The notes below the pieces were generated by a model. The model saw only the letters and a list, made by a program, of their open reading frames with translations, searched no databases and was not told the origin of the DNA. The position numbers and the translations under genes were made by a program. From the NCBI GenBank assembly GCA_945946765.1, contig CAMEWS010000002.1, positions 1-64,000 of the forward strand: DNA of 64,000 nt. The letters are read 5' to 3'. Shown piece by piece: positions 1 through 10,690 of this stretch (positions are counted from its first letter, which is position 1; the number at the start of each line of letters is the position of its first letter). The DNA comes from an uncultured Clostridia bacterium. GTDB taxonomy: Bacteria; Cyanobacteriota; Vampirovibrionia; Gastranaerophilales; Gastranaerophilaceae.

Positions 1-38
1 TTCATAAATGTATCGGGACGGCGAATGAGATATTTCAT
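1..38 (-). CDS. N-terminal fragment of a CDS running off the window start (MKYLIRRPDTFM...)
   Basis: ATG (reverse complement) preceded by AAGGAG-like RBS at about 44-51; only 12-13 codons visible. Confidence 0.4.
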   Translation of the reverse strand, partial: MKYLIRRPDTFM

Positions 39-257
39 ATTTTTCTCCTTTTTTAAATAAACTGTCTGATAAGGTTATGCTTTAGACAAACTGAAGTTAT
101 TATAAGCACTTGATACATGCATAGTTGATTAATTAATATTGTTTTCTTCTTTTATATAGGCAAATAACCAATTGACCTATAAAATATATTCTTTACAAAA
201 AAATGATACTTACATTGCCTGTAAGTATCATTTTGAGGTTGTATTTTCGTATAAAAT

Positions 258-566
258 TTATTCTTCTTTAAAAACAGCTTCGTAATCGTCAAGTTGTTTT
301 TTCTTTAAGTTATGAACAACTGCATCTACAAGAAGTTCATATGATTTCATATTTTGAATTTTGGGAGAAAATTCTCTAATTAGAGAAGCTCTGACAATAT
401 CTTCAAGACTGTTGTTTGCTTCAACAACATCATTGTCGGAACAAATCATGTCGATATATTTAGAGTTAATTTTGTAATCCTGCATTTGAGAGAACATAAG
501 CCATTTAAGTCTGGGTTTAATGGATTTTAGTTCTTTAACAATTTTAAGATTTTTCAAATTAAACAT
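258..566 (-). CDS. hypothetical protein, 102 aa
   Basis: ORF with ATG start and RBS-like GGTGGG upstream; no recognised family. Confidence 0.55.
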   Translation of the reverse strand: MFNLKNLKIVKELKSIKPRLKWLMFSQMQDYKINSKYIDMICSDNDVVEANNSLEDIVRASLIREFSPKIQNMKSYELLVDAVVHNLKKKQLDDYEAVFKEE

Positions 567-768
567 AATTTAACCCACCTGTTATACACTTTATTTTTCA
601 TTCACATTTAAATAAACATGTATGAAATTTTTTAATTTACTATTTACTCCATGTTCTTAACAATTTGTTACTAAACAGGGTAATTAATAGTATTGTCCAA
701 TTTTTTAGACAATTTGTCAATTGTTGGTGGACGAAATGAAATTTGTATATTTGCAATTTGATATGCAA

Positions 769-792
769 AAAGCCGACAGTTAAGTCGGCTTT
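769..792. terminator. intrinsic terminator-like hairpin
   Basis: AAAGCCGAC-AGTTAA-GTCGGCTTT perfect inverted repeat followed by A/T-rich run. Confidence 0.7.
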
Positions 793-827
793 AAAAATAA
801 ACTATTCAATTGTTTTATAGATTTGGG

Positions 828-1082
828 TTATTCCCAACATAATTTATTTTTAAATTTTTTCTCCTTTTTTCTTTGTTTAAAACAAGTTTTTTCATTGAAC
901 ATAAGTTTGATACCGTCAAGCTCCTCTTGTAGTTCTTCTAATGCCAAATCATTTTCCATGTCCAAGTGCATGTTTTTTGTAATCACGAGTACGCCTCCAT
1001 TTGTGTATTGTCGAACCGTAAAAAATTCATCCCTTCGGTTCACAAATATAATTACGGCATTTTTTTTAAAAACTTTAGTCAA
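828..1082 (-). CDS. hypothetical protein, 84 aa
   Basis: ORF only (TTG start); overlapping + strand ORF looks less protein-like. Confidence 0.3.
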   Translation of the reverse strand: MTKVFKKNAVIIFVNRRDEFFTVRQYTNGGVLVITKNMHLDMENDLALEELQEELDGIKLMFNEKTCFKQRKKEKKFKNKLCWE

Positions 1083-1288
1083 ATTATGTAAATCTTTATA
1101 AAAAGTTTTCTTTTCTTAACAAAAGAAGATAAAATAATATAAGAACGATTGCTTACATATTGTAAAAATGACTTCTTTTGCTTGTAGCGGGTGTTTGTAA
1201 TGCTAATTTAAGTTTATTTTATCGTATCACCTGTTCATTGTTAAAACGGATTCAATTGACAATATGAAAACATACGGAGGATTTTACA

Positions 1289-2404
1289 TTGGAAAAAAGT
1301 GATTTAATATTTGATATAAACGGCTTTTTAAAAAAGGCGGTACAAGAAGGTGTTTCTGATGTTCACTTAAGAATAGATGAAGTACCTGTTGTAAGAAAAG
1401 ACGGGAAAATCATTAAAACAAATTACCCAATAATTAAAGAAAAAGATATTTCCCATGTATTAAATATAGTTTTGCCCAAATATCTTAGAACAAAAGTTCA
1501 GTCTGCATTTGATCTTGATTTTTCTTATGAAATTAAAGGTGTATCCAGATTCAGAATCAACCTTGCACGTCAAATGGGTAATACATCTTTGGTTTTTCGT
1601 ATTATTCCTTACGAAATTCCTACATTTGCAGAATTACATTTGCCTCCTGCAATTAATTCTTTTGCAAGGTTTAATAGCGGTATTGTTTTGGTGACAGGTC
1701 CTACCGGTGCCGGTAAATCTACAACCATTGCTTCTTTGATTGACTTGATTAACAAAAATGAACGCAAACACATTGTTACAATTGAAGATCCTATCGAATT
1801 TATTTATTCAAACAAAAATTGTATTATCACGCAAAGACAAGTAGAAATTGATACTACATCCTTTCATGAAGGGGTTAAATATGCATTGCGTCAAGACCCT
1901 GATGTTATATTAATCGGCGAAATCAGAGATATAGAAACTCTTACAAGTGCAATGAAAGCTGCCGAAACAGGTCACCTTGTAATTGCATCTTTACATACAA
2001 ACGATGCCATTCAAACAGTAAACCGTATAGTTGGTATGTATCAACCTTCTGACAGGGATAATGTAAGAAAACAACTATCTGAAACTTTGAAGGCATGTGT
2101 TTCACAAAAACTTTTACCGATGAAAAACGGTCAAGGTCGTATTCCTGCTTGTGAAATTATGGTGGTTACTCCTGCTATTAAAGACTTTATTGTGAAAGAT
2201 GAACTGGAACAAGTTTATGACCTTGTTAAAAAAGGTTCTTATAACGACATGATTACAATGAACATGTCTTTACTGCAGCTTATTAAAGAAGATTTGGTAG
2301 ACAGGGAAGTTGCTATAGATATAAGTGACAACAAAGTAGAAATCGAACAAATGCTAAGAGGGGCATATCACGGAACTAAAGAAACCATTGATATTCAATT
2401 CTAA
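1289..2404 (+). CDS. pilT: type IV pilus twitching motility ATPase PilT
   Basis: Walker A GPTGAGKST, GEIRD and HLVIASLHTN motifs characteristic of PilT; TTG start preceded by GGAGG. Confidence 0.95.
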   Translation: MEKSDLIFDINGFLKKAVQEGVSDVHLRIDEVPVVRKDGKIIKTNYPIIKEKDISHVLNIVLPKYLRTKVQSAFDLDFSYEIKGVSRFRINLARQMGNTSLVFRIIPYEIPTFAELHLPPAINSFARFNSGIVLVTGPTGAGKSTTIASLIDLINKNERKHIVTIEDPIEFIYSNKNCIITQRQVEIDTTSFHEGVKYALRQDPDVILIGEIRDIETLTSAMKAAETGHLVIASLHTNDAIQTVNRIVGMYQPSDRDNVRKQLSETLKACVSQKLLPMKNGQGRIPACEIMVVTPAIKDFIVKDELEQVYDLVKKGSYNDMITMNMSLLQLIKEDLVDREVAIDISDNKVEIEQMLRGAYHGTKETIDIQF

Positions 2405-2467
2405 GCGGATTCCCTAACGAGCGTGAAGGGAATACAAGACTAGAGCTGAATCAATAGATATATTAAC

Positions 2468-3229
2468 ATGCAAAACTTTACCACTAACGCCATAAACCTA
2501 AAATCATACAACTTGTCCGAAACTGACAAGATAGTTGTTATGTATTCAAAGGACAAAGGGATAATTCGTGGGGTTGCGAAAGGGGTTAAAAAAACCACAA
2601 GTAAACTCGGCGGCAGAATGGATATGCTTGTTGCCAACAAACTTATGCTACGTCATGGCAGAAACCTTGATACAATCTGTCAGGCAGAAGCCATAAACAC
2701 GTTTAAAAATACCCGCAGTAATATGGATAAACTTTTTTACTCCATGTATTGCAGCGAAGTTGTCCACTGTTTTGGCATAGAGAATGACCCTAACAGCGTG
2801 GAAATTTATGAACTTTTCTATAAAACATTAAAATCAATATCGGATTCGGTGAGCAAAACAGAATTATTGCTTTCAGTTTTAAAATTTCAGCTTAAAATAA
2901 CTCATATTGCGGGTTATTCTTTGGAAATGGAAACCTGTGCCTGTTGTGGCGGGGTACTTGATAAGGAAAACATATATTTTTCAGCCGCAAACGGCGGTAC
3001 GGTTTGTGCCGAATGTAAAAAGAAAATCGTTAAAGCAACAAAATTACATTACAAAATAAGAGATTTTTTAAATACACTCTTACAACTCGATTTTGATGAA
3101 AAAACAAGATACGATGAGTTGGCAACGGAAAAGATTTGTGAATTTTGTTTTAACTTGCTAAGTTTACACGTAGAGCAGTTTTCACCAAAAAAAATAAAAT
3201 CCGCTCAAATGTTAGCGGCAATAAGATAA
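2468..3229 (+). CDS. recO: DNA repair protein RecO
   Basis: N-terminal OB-fold pattern (NLKSYNLSETDKIVVMYSKDKGIIRGVAKGVKK) and CACCG...CAEC zinc-binding cysteines. Confidence 0.85.
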   Translation: MQNFTTNAINLKSYNLSETDKIVVMYSKDKGIIRGVAKGVKKTTSKLGGRMDMLVANKLMLRHGRNLDTICQAEAINTFKNTRSNMDKLFYSMYCSEVVHCFGIENDPNSVEIYELFYKTLKSISDSVSKTELLLSVLKFQLKITHIAGYSLEMETCACCGGVLDKENIYFSAANGGTVCAECKKKIVKATKLHYKIRDFLNTLLQLDFDEKTRYDELATEKICEFCFNLLSLHVEQFSPKKIKSAQMLAAIR

Positions 3230-3308
3230 ATTGCCACAGTAATGGCGTATAAAAAGCAGGTCGGCTTTCCTAAGCCTACAATATATTTTATTAGTAAAGG
3301 AAACAATC

Positions 3309-3959
3309 ATGACAGAAATTTCAAAATACATTGAACATACTCTTTTAAAACAAGATGCAACGCATGCGGATTTTGTTAAACTTTTTGATGAAGCCAAAAA
3401 GTATAATTTTCTTGGGGTTTGCGTAAATCCTTTGTATGTATCTTTAGCAAAAGAAAATTTAAAAGATTCAGACGTGAAAATTGTTACGGTTGTCGGGTTT
3501 CCGCTCGGTGCAAACAGAAGTGACGTAAAAGCATTTGAAGCTCAAAAAGCAATAGAAGACGGTGCTGATGAAGTGGATATGGTCTTAAATGTTACAAAAA
3601 TGAAAGACAAAGACTATGACTTTGTACAAAAAGATATTGAAGCTGTTAAAAAATCCTGTAAAGACAAACCTTTAAAAGTTATTTTGGAAACAGATCTTTT
3701 GACAAATGAAGAAATCGCAAAAGCATGTGAGTTATGTATAAAAGCAAAAGCTGATTTTGTAAAAACATCAACGGGTTTTGTAAAAAACGGTGTTGGCGCA
3801 CAAGTCGAACACGTTAAACTAATGGCAAGTATTGTAAAACCCTATGGACTTGGAGTAAAAGCTTCTGCAGGAATACGTGACAAGCAAAAAGCGTTAGAAA
3901 TGATAGAAGCCGGTGCAGACAGACTGGGAACAAGTTCCGGCGTGGCAATTGTCGGATAA
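3309..3959 (+). CDS. deoC: deoxyribose-phosphate aldolase
   Basis: IEHTLLK, VVGFPLG, KVILETDLLT, FVKTSTGF, VKASAGIR motifs of DeoC. Confidence 0.97.
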   Translation: MTEISKYIEHTLLKQDATHADFVKLFDEAKKYNFLGVCVNPLYVSLAKENLKDSDVKIVTVVGFPLGANRSDVKAFEAQKAIEDGADEVDMVLNVTKMKDKDYDFVQKDIEAVKKSCKDKPLKVILETDLLTNEEIAKACELCIKAKADFVKTSTGFVKNGVGAQVEHVKLMASIVKPYGLGVKASAGIRDKQKALEMIEAGADRLGTSSGVAIVG

Positions 3960-4007
3960 TAAAATTTGTTAGTCCAAAAGCCTTACAATCAAATTATATA
4001 CAAACAA

Positions 4008-4037
4008 AAAGAGGTTGGTGTTTTTACCAACCTCTTT
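4008..4037. terminator. intrinsic terminator between convergent deoC and pyk
   Basis: AAAGAGGTTGGT-N6-ACCAACCTCTTT perfect inverted repeat. Confidence 0.85.
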
Positions 4038-4068
4038 ATAAATTTGTGGAAGTGACCCCACATACTTG

Positions 4069-5508
4069 TTATTCAAATGCGCACATTCTGTGTACACGCA
4101 AGAAGTTTGTTCTGCCTGTAATAAGTTTTGGAATAGAACCGATAATGATAACTCTGTCATCTTTTTTGTATTCGGTTTTTTCCAAAAGCAATTTGTCAAT
4201 CTTTTTCAATAATTCATCATTGAGAACAACATCCCAATCTTGTTGATATGGGTGCATATCCCAGTACAAATTCAATCTTCTGCAAGTTTTTTCCTGATCG
4301 GAAATCGCAATTACAGGAACAGACGGTCTTAATTTTGAAAGAAGTTTGACTGTATAACCTGTATGAGTGAATGCAAGAATAGCTTTTGCGCCAAGGTCTT
4401 TAGCCATTTTAACCGCAGCACCTGCAACAGCTTGAGGAGTAGGCTCATAGCTTTCACACATAGGCAAATCAAGATTGTAATTTACAAAATTGCTTTGTTC
4501 TACATCGTGAGCAATCATAGCCATCATTTTTACTGCTTCTACGGGATATTTGCCTGCTGCAGTTTCGCCTGAAAGCATTACTGCGTCAGCACCGTCAAGG
4601 ATTGCATTTGCAACGTCAGAAGCTTCTGCTCTTGTCGGAATAGGTTCTTCAATCATGGATTCCAACATTTGTGTTGCAACAATACAAGTTTTTCTGTGTG
4701 AAAATGCTGCATCTACGATTTGTTTTTGAACCATAGGTACTTTTTCAGGTGCAAGTTCAATACCCAAATCGCCTCTGGCAACCATTACCGCATCAACAAC
4801 TTCTAATATTGAATCAATATTTTTAACGGCTTCAGGTTTTTCGATTTTTGCAACAATAGGAATATCAGCACCAAAATGGCTCAAATATTTTTTTGCAAGC
4901 ATAACATCGTCTTTATCTCTTACAAAAGATAATGCAAGATAATCAACATTGTTGTCTACCGCAAATTTGATAAAATCAACGTCACGTTCCGTTATAGCGG
5001 AAACACTCTTTGTTCCTCCGGGGATATTAATACCTTTTCTCGGTTTTAAAAGTTCACCGTGAAGAACTTTAACATGAACCTTTGTGCCTTCTTTTTTGAT
5101 TACTTCTATTTTTATTTTACCGTCATCAAGAAGAATACATTCACCTTCGTGAACATCTTCGGCAACGCCTTTGTAGTCAACGGGGACAATGTTCGGGTCT
5201 GTTTGTTCAAGGCCGTATTCTAATACAAGCTCTTGACCGACTTTAAGTTCAATAGGTTTAATTAAGTTTCCCACTCTGATTTTAGGGCCTTGAAGGTCAA
5301 CCAAAACAGGAATAAATGTTTTTAATCTTTTTTCAACATTTCTTATTTTTGCAATTGCTTCCGCATGTTCTTCTGCAGTGTTGTGCGAAGTGTTGATTCT
5401 AAACATTGTTGCACCGGCAAGTATAAGTTCTTCAATGGTTTTTTCATCACGACTTACGGGACCTAATGTAGCAACAATTTTTGTTTTGTTCTTTTTAAAG
5501 TTAATCAT
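4069..5508 (-). CDS. pyk: pyruvate kinase
   Basis: KIVATLGP, LVDLQGPKIRVG, MVARGDLG, PTRAEASDVANAILDGADAVMLSGETA motifs. Confidence 0.98.
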   Translation of the reverse strand: MINFKKNKTKIVATLGPVSRDEKTIEELILAGATMFRINTSHNTAEEHAEAIAKIRNVEKRLKTFIPVLVDLQGPKIRVGNLIKPIELKVGQELVLEYGLEQTDPNIVPVDYKGVAEDVHEGECILLDDGKIKIEVIKKEGTKVHVKVLHGELLKPRKGINIPGGTKSVSAITERDVDFIKFAVDNNVDYLALSFVRDKDDVMLAKKYLSHFGADIPIVAKIEKPEAVKNIDSILEVVDAVMVARGDLGIELAPEKVPMVQKQIVDAAFSHRKTCIVATQMLESMIEEPIPTRAEASDVANAILDGADAVMLSGETAAGKYPVEAVKMMAMIAHDVEQSNFVNYNLDLPMCESYEPTPQAVAGAAVKMAKDLGAKAILAFTHTGYTVKLLSKLRPSVPVIAISDQEKTCRRLNLYWDMHPYQQDWDVVLNDELLKKIDKLLLEKTEYKKDDRVIIIGSIPKLITGRTNFLRVHRMCAFE

Positions 5509-5647
5509 ATTTTTGTCCTTATTAATGTTTCGTTTTAATTTATAATTTTTCGTTAATATTTTGAATAATGAAAAATAAAAAAACTAAAAACTTTTATGTG
5601 TAAAAAATTTGCTGTAATAACAGTCGGCAACTATTAAATTAAATCAA

Positions 5648-5677
5648 AAAAGGGAAAGTGTAAAGCCTTTCCCTTTT
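5648..5677. terminator. intrinsic terminator downstream of fabI
   Basis: AAAAGGGAAAG ... CTTTCCCTTTT inverted repeat. Confidence 0.8.
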
Positions 5678-5687
5678 AAATTGTAAA

Positions 5688-6506
5688 CTATGCTTGATGT
5701 TCTTTTTGATAAGAATATGTTGCTTCCATTTCATCAATAGATGCGTAAACACTGTGACAGCCGCAATCTACGTGAACAATTTCACCGGTAACGCCGGAAG
5801 CGAGGTCAGAAACGAGGTACAAGCCTGTTTTACCAACATCTTCAAGAGAAACATTTCTTCTTAAAGGTGCTTTTAAAATAGCAGCTTTTAACATTCTGTC
5901 AAATCCTGAAATACCTTTTGCAGCAAGAGTTTTAACTGCACCTGCAGAAAGACAGTTTACTCTTACACCGATTTTACCAAGGTTGTCAGCAAGATATCTT
6001 GCGGAAGATTCCAAAGCAGCTTTTGCAACACCCATTACATTGTAGTTAGCAACAACTTTTTCCGAACCGAGATATGTTAAAGCAAGTATTGCACCGCCTT
6101 CGTTGAATAAAGGTTTTGCGTTTCTTGCAAGAGTTACCAAAGAATATGCGCTTACACCAAGAGCTGTATCCCAACCTGCTTTTGATGTGTCAATAAAATC
6201 ACCCATAAGGTCTTCTTTTTGAGCAAAAGCAACAGCGTGAATAACAAAATCCAATTTACCGTAGATTTTTTCATATTGAGCAAAAACTTCTTTTACTTGT
6301 TCTTCGTTAGTAACATCACATTCGGCAATCATTTTTGCGCCCATTTCTTCTGCCAAAGGACGTACTCTTGATTCCATAGCTTCGTTAGCATATGTAAAAG
6401 CTATATCTCCGCCTGCTTCATGGATTTGTTTTGCTATAGAGTAAGCAATACCTCTTGAATTGGAAACTCCAAAAATAATACCTTTTTTACCTTCCATCAA
6501 TTTCAT
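5688..6506 (-). CDS. fabI: enoyl-[acyl-carrier-protein] reductase (NADH)
   Basis: GVSNSRGIAYSIAKQ, SAYSLVTLARNA, YNVMGVAKAALESSARYLA motifs of FabI. Confidence 0.96.
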   Translation of the reverse strand: MKLMEGKKGIIFGVSNSRGIAYSIAKQIHEAGGDIAFTYANEAMESRVRPLAEEMGAKMIAECDVTNEEQVKEVFAQYEKIYGKLDFVIHAVAFAQKEDLMGDFIDTSKAGWDTALGVSAYSLVTLARNAKPLFNEGGAILALTYLGSEKVVANYNVMGVAKAALESSARYLADNLGKIGVRVNCLSAGAVKTLAAKGISGFDRMLKAAILKAPLRRNVSLEDVGKTGLYLVSDLASGVTGEIVHVDCGCHSVYASIDEMEATYSYQKEHQA

Positions 6507-6705
6507 AAAAAACTCTCCTTAATTTTAACTTGGTTCTGCAAGTAGCGTTTATTGTCCGTAATGGTTACTTACTTCCCCCTTTAATAGGTCTTTTTAATTT
6601 TGTTTATATTTTATAACAAATTTTATTCGGACAAATTATCATAGTTATAATAGTATCAAAAAACTATGCTGTCCAGATTTTAACAATTAAAGAATCCAAA
6701 ATGTG

Positions 6706-7476
6706 TTATTGAAGATTACCTTCTTTTATTAATTTTTTAATTTTCATTACAGGATCTAATATATACCAAGGAGATGGCAACTCCGACGCTTCATAACCGT
6801 TATACATAGCAATATCATCAAACAAACTTAATAATAATCTATCTTCATTGCAAATAGAATTATTAACGGCTTTTTGATGTTTATTTATAGCAAGTATTAA
6901 ATCGGGTCTTAATTTTGCAATTTCTGTTATAATTTCCAGTAATGTTGGTTTATCGGAAAATTTAGGTAATTTTTCAATTCCTTGAACATTATTGCCTAAG
7001 TGAAGTTCAAAAGTGTATAAAGTTTCAAGATATTGGGTTTTGTTTTTTTTATACAATTCAAAATTAAAATGAGCAACACAATTTCTTAATTGTACCAATT
7101 CTTGAATATGTTTATCTAAATCATGAATATCAGCAGGAATCTTGGTATAAAAAGATTCTAATATTTTGGGCTGATTAAATTGTTGTGTTTGCAAAGTCAA
7201 AACAAGTAAATCAGACAGATATAAAATATTTACTAAAGCAACAAATTTACCATTATCATCTAAATTAGAATTTAAAATTTTATCAAATCTGCATATTTTA
7301 TTACCGGTATATCTTTCACGACGTCTTTTATTGTTGAAAAACCTAATCATAGTACTAAGCGTGTTTGCACCATAATATTGGGTAAGAGCATAAACTGCAG
7401 AATGCTTAATTTTGTGCTCAAGCCTCATTAAACGTGCATATAATTTTGAAAACTCATACCAATATTTGTCAATCAT
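6706..7476 (-). CDS. Abi-like / HEPN-domain protein
   Basis: RNCVAH (Rx4H) HEPN motif in LVQLRNCVAHFNF and an overall layout resembling Abi_2 (AbiD/AbiF) family proteins; assigned by eye. Confidence 0.6.
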   Translation of the reverse strand: MIDKYWYEFSKLYARLMRLEHKIKHSAVYALTQYYGANTLSTMIRFFNNKRRRERYTGNKICRFDKILNSNLDDNGKFVALVNILYLSDLLVLTLQTQQFNQPKILESFYTKIPADIHDLDKHIQELVQLRNCVAHFNFELYKKNKTQYLETLYTFELHLGNNVQGIEKLPKFSDKPTLLEIITEIAKLRPDLILAINKHQKAVNNSICNEDRLLLSLFDDIAMYNGYEASELPSPWYILDPVMKIKKLIKEGNLQ

Positions 7477-7501
7477 AAGTAAAGTTTATCACAAAAAATT
7501 G

Positions 7502-7524
7502 CACACCCCATAAATGGAGTGTGC
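7502..7524. terminator. hairpin, probable terminator
   Basis: CACACCCC-ataaat-GGAGTGTG inverted repeat (one G-T) between operons. Confidence 0.5.
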
Positions 7525-7793
7525 TTTCCTGCTTTTGTACCTAAGGAGCTGGTCTTTCACAGCCTACGCCTTATAAATTGCATAACAATAGTACTACTTA
7601 TATTATTCCCACTTTAATAAATTTTTAAACACCCTAATTGTACGATTTTTACAAAAGTTAGTAATTATTTTGTATGACATAAACTTAGCATTAATATAAT
7701 ATATAATCAACAATTTTGTGAAATTATTTTCAAGAAATAAACCCCACAACAAACTAATTGCAAAAATTATATTGAGTCCGCTAAAATATATTC

Positions 7794-8762
7794 ATGCAAA
7801 TTCTTGTTTACATATTAAAAAGACTTTTACAAGCAATACCGCTTTTGTTTTTGGTATCTTTAATAAGCTTTTTTATAATTCGTCTTAGCCCTGTTGACCC
7901 GCTTGGCGAATTAAGGTTAAACCCTGCAATTTCTCAAGAAACATTAAAAGCCGAACAACAAAGACTGGGCTTGGACAAGCCCAAAATCGTGCAATACGGA
8001 TTGTGGCTGAAAAGTTTTGTTAAAGGCGACCTTGGTGTAACCGTTACAGGCGAAAAAGTCAGCACAAAACTTATGGAACGCATACCAAACACACTTCTTT
8101 TAACTGTGGTTGTAATTTTATTAACGTGGCTTGTGGGTATACCGTTAGGGATTTATGCCGCATTAAATTGGAAAAAACCCATAGACAGACTGTTAACGGT
8201 TATAACAAGTATTGGTATGGCTATCCCTTCCTTCTTTTTTGCGCTTTTGTTATTAATTTTTGCCGTAAAAACAGGTTGGTTCCCGACAGGGGGCTTAACC
8301 TCTTACAATTTTTCAAACCTCGGCTTAGGCGGCAAGATTCTTGATATTACTCATCACCTTGTATTGCCTGTAATAGTGCTATTCACAATTTCTTTATCGG
8401 GCTTGCAAAGACAAATGAGGGGCAATTTGCTTGATGTTTTGGGTTCTGATTACGTAAAATTTGCTCGTGCTAAGGGTTTGAGTGAAAACAAAGTTGTTTA
8501 CAAACACGCATTAAGAAACGCAATCAACCCTATGGTCACGCTTTTGGGTTTTGAATTCGCTTCTCTTTTAAGTGGTGCAGCGCTTACGGAATATGTTTTT
8601 CAGTACCCCGGTTTGGGCAGATTGATTTTGGAAGCGGTCATGAAATCTGACATAAACCTTGTTATGGCATCGTTAATGATGGGTACGGTTATGCTTGTAT
8701 TGGGCAATCTTCTTGCCGATATTTTGTTAAAATTGGTTGACCCGAGAGTGAGCGTGAACTGA
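7794..8762 (+). CDS. ABC transporter permease, oligopeptide/dipeptide (OppB/DppB) family
   Basis: N-terminal ILKRLLQAIPLLFLVSLISFFIIRLSPVDP and EAA loop; overlaps next gene by ATGA. Confidence 0.93.
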   Translation: MQILVYILKRLLQAIPLLFLVSLISFFIIRLSPVDPLGELRLNPAISQETLKAEQQRLGLDKPKIVQYGLWLKSFVKGDLGVTVTGEKVSTKLMERIPNTLLLTVVVILLTWLVGIPLGIYAALNWKKPIDRLLTVITSIGMAIPSFFFALLLLIFAVKTGWFPTGGLTSYNFSNLGLGGKILDITHHLVLPVIVLFTISLSGLQRQMRGNLLDVLGSDYVKFARAKGLSENKVVYKHALRNAINPMVTLLGFEFASLLSGAALTEYVFQYPGLGRLILEAVMKSDINLVMASLMMGTVMLVLGNLLADILLKLVDPRVSVN

Positions 8763-9832
8763 TGAAAAAAAACAGCGTACTCTCACAAATTTTTAAAGAC
8801 AAATACACAACAACCGCAATGGTTGTACTTTTGATATTGTATTTGGGAATATTGTTTGCGGATTTTCTTGCGCCTTATTCAAAAGAATTTTCTGATCGTC
8901 ACAGAGCTTATGTTCCACCGTCAAAAGTTTTTACTATTGATGAAAACGGAAAATTTTCACGTCCGTACACGTACAATTACATACGTTTTTTCAATCCCGA
9001 TGAACTCAAAATAACTTACAAACTTGACCGAAGTAAAAAGTATTATTTAAAATTCTTCTCTAAAGGTGAAAAATATAAATTTCTCGGGCTTATTCCAATG
9101 GAAAGACACCTTGTAACTGTTGAAAAAGACGGCAGATTGTTTTTGCTCGGAACGGATATTAACGGCAGAGATGTATTTTCTCGCATACTTTTTGGCGGAA
9201 GAATATCTTTAACAATCGGTTTTCTTGCATTGTTTATATCGTTCCCTTTGGGAATGTTATACGGCGGTATTTCGGGGTACTTAGGCGGTGTTACGGATAA
9301 TATTATGATGAGAATATCCGAAGCAATTATGTCGATTCCGAGTTTTTACCTTTTGATTATTCTTGCGGCAATTTTGCCAAATAACATGACAAGCATACAA
9401 AGATTTACTCTTATTACTGTTATTCTTGCATTAATAGGCTGGGCGGGTTTTTCAAGGGTTGTAAGGGGTATGGTGCTTTCCGTAAAAAATCAGGAATTCG
9501 TTCAAGCCGCAGAGTCTGTAGGTGCATCAAAGTTGAGAATCATTATAAAACACTTGCTGCCTCAAACTTTGAGCTATGTAATAGTTGCAATGACTTTGTC
9601 CGTACCTTCTTATATTCTTGCGGAATCGGGTTTAAGCTTTTTGGGTTTGGGTATACAACAGCCTGATGCAAGCTGGGGTAACATGCTCAAAGAAGCACAA
9701 GAGTATGTGAATATTATTTATCGACCTTGGCTTTTAGCTCCCGGATTTTTAATTTTTATTGCGGTCTTATCTTTTAACCTAATAGGTGATACAATAAGGG
9801 ATATACTCGACCCTAAGAGTAAGATACGGTAA
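8762..9832 (+). CDS. ABC transporter permease, OppC/DppC family
   Basis: LGTDINGRDVFSRILFGGRISLTIG and ESGLSFLGLGIQQPDASWGNML motifs. Confidence 0.93.
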   Translation: MKKNSVLSQIFKDKYTTTAMVVLLILYLGILFADFLAPYSKEFSDRHRAYVPPSKVFTIDENGKFSRPYTYNYIRFFNPDELKITYKLDRSKKYYLKFFSKGEKYKFLGLIPMERHLVTVEKDGRLFLLGTDINGRDVFSRILFGGRISLTIGFLALFISFPLGMLYGGISGYLGGVTDNIMMRISEAIMSIPSFYLLIILAAILPNNMTSIQRFTLITVILALIGWAGFSRVVRGMVLSVKNQEFVQAAESVGASKLRIIIKHLLPQTLSYVIVAMTLSVPSYILAESGLSFLGLGIQQPDASWGNMLKEAQEYVNIIYRPWLLAPGFLIFIAVLSFNLIGDTIRDILDPKSKIR

Positions 9833-9979
9833 GATATTAGTAAAAAATAAAAATTTTATTTTTTGTTTTTTGTGCCATTTTGAATTTATTTTGGAATCGC
9901 CAAGTTTTTGCGATATTGAAACAAGTTCAGCAAGACAAGTAAAAAATACTAAACTTTAATAAAATGGAAGAGAATACGG

Positions 9980-10690
9980 ATGGAAGATTTTGTAGCAAGT
10001 CATATATTAATTCAAAAAAGTATGCTTTTGGACATACTGTTGGCAATAGTTCTCGGTTTTGCAATCGGGTTTGAACGTGAAATCACAAATAAATGGGCCG
10101 GTTTAAGAACGCATATGCTGGTTTGTTTGGGTTCTTGTATATTTACATTGCTGTCAATCCACGCTTTCCCCGTATTTGCGCACAGCCCGCAGGCAGACCC
10201 CGCAAGGATTGCAGCACAAATATTAACAGGTATCGGTTTTATAGGTGGTGGCACGGTTCTAAGACATGGGTATTCAATTTATGGACTTACTACAGCTGCT
10301 ACTTTATGGATTACCGCCAGTATAGGTATGGCTTGCGGTTGTGGATTTACAACTTTGGCAACTGTTTGCACAGTTCTTGCCGTAGGCACGCTCGTTTTAA
10401 TCAGGTTGTTTGAAAAACATTATATTCACAAAGGCGCAAAGAATATTAAAAGATTTAAAATAAGCTTTTATGCACCGATTGAAAAAGCTGATGATATATA
10501 TTCAAACATAATAGAAAAATTCCATTCTATATTTGAAATTAGTAAAAAAGATTCTACTGCAAATCCGACACTTGTTAAAATAAGTTTTAAATTGGATGTT
10601 ATAGATAAAAGTCCGGTACAGGCGTTACATTCCAAATTAAATGATATAAAAGAAATTGAATCTGTTTCAATTCAGGAACTTTTTGAATGA
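9980..10690 (+). CDS. MgtC/SapB family membrane protein
   Basis: LAIVLGFAIGFERE, GLRTHMLVCLGS, GIGFIGGGTVLR, GLTTAATLWITASIGMACG motifs. Confidence 0.92.
   Translation: MEDFVASHILIQKSMLLDILLAIVLGFAIGFEREITNKWAGLRTHMLVCLGSCIFTLLSIHAFPVFAHSPQADPARIAAQILTGIGFIGGGTVLRHGYSIYGLTTAATLWITASIGMACGCGFTTLATVCTVLAVGTLVLIRLFEKHYIHKGAKNIKRFKISFYAPIEKADDIYSNIIEKFHSIFEISKKDSTANPTLVKISFKLDVIDKSPVQALHSKLNDIKEIESVSIQELFE

Noticed and set aside
823-1101. 92-aa plus-strand ORF overlapping the 84-aa minus-strand ORF
   Set aside because: Phe/Ser/Cys-rich, no RBS; neither strand is convincing.
7541-7578. Possible extra copy of the MITE-like element (GGAGCTGG ... CCTACGCCTTA)
   Set aside because: Similarity limited to ~10-nt blocks; not enough to call a copy.
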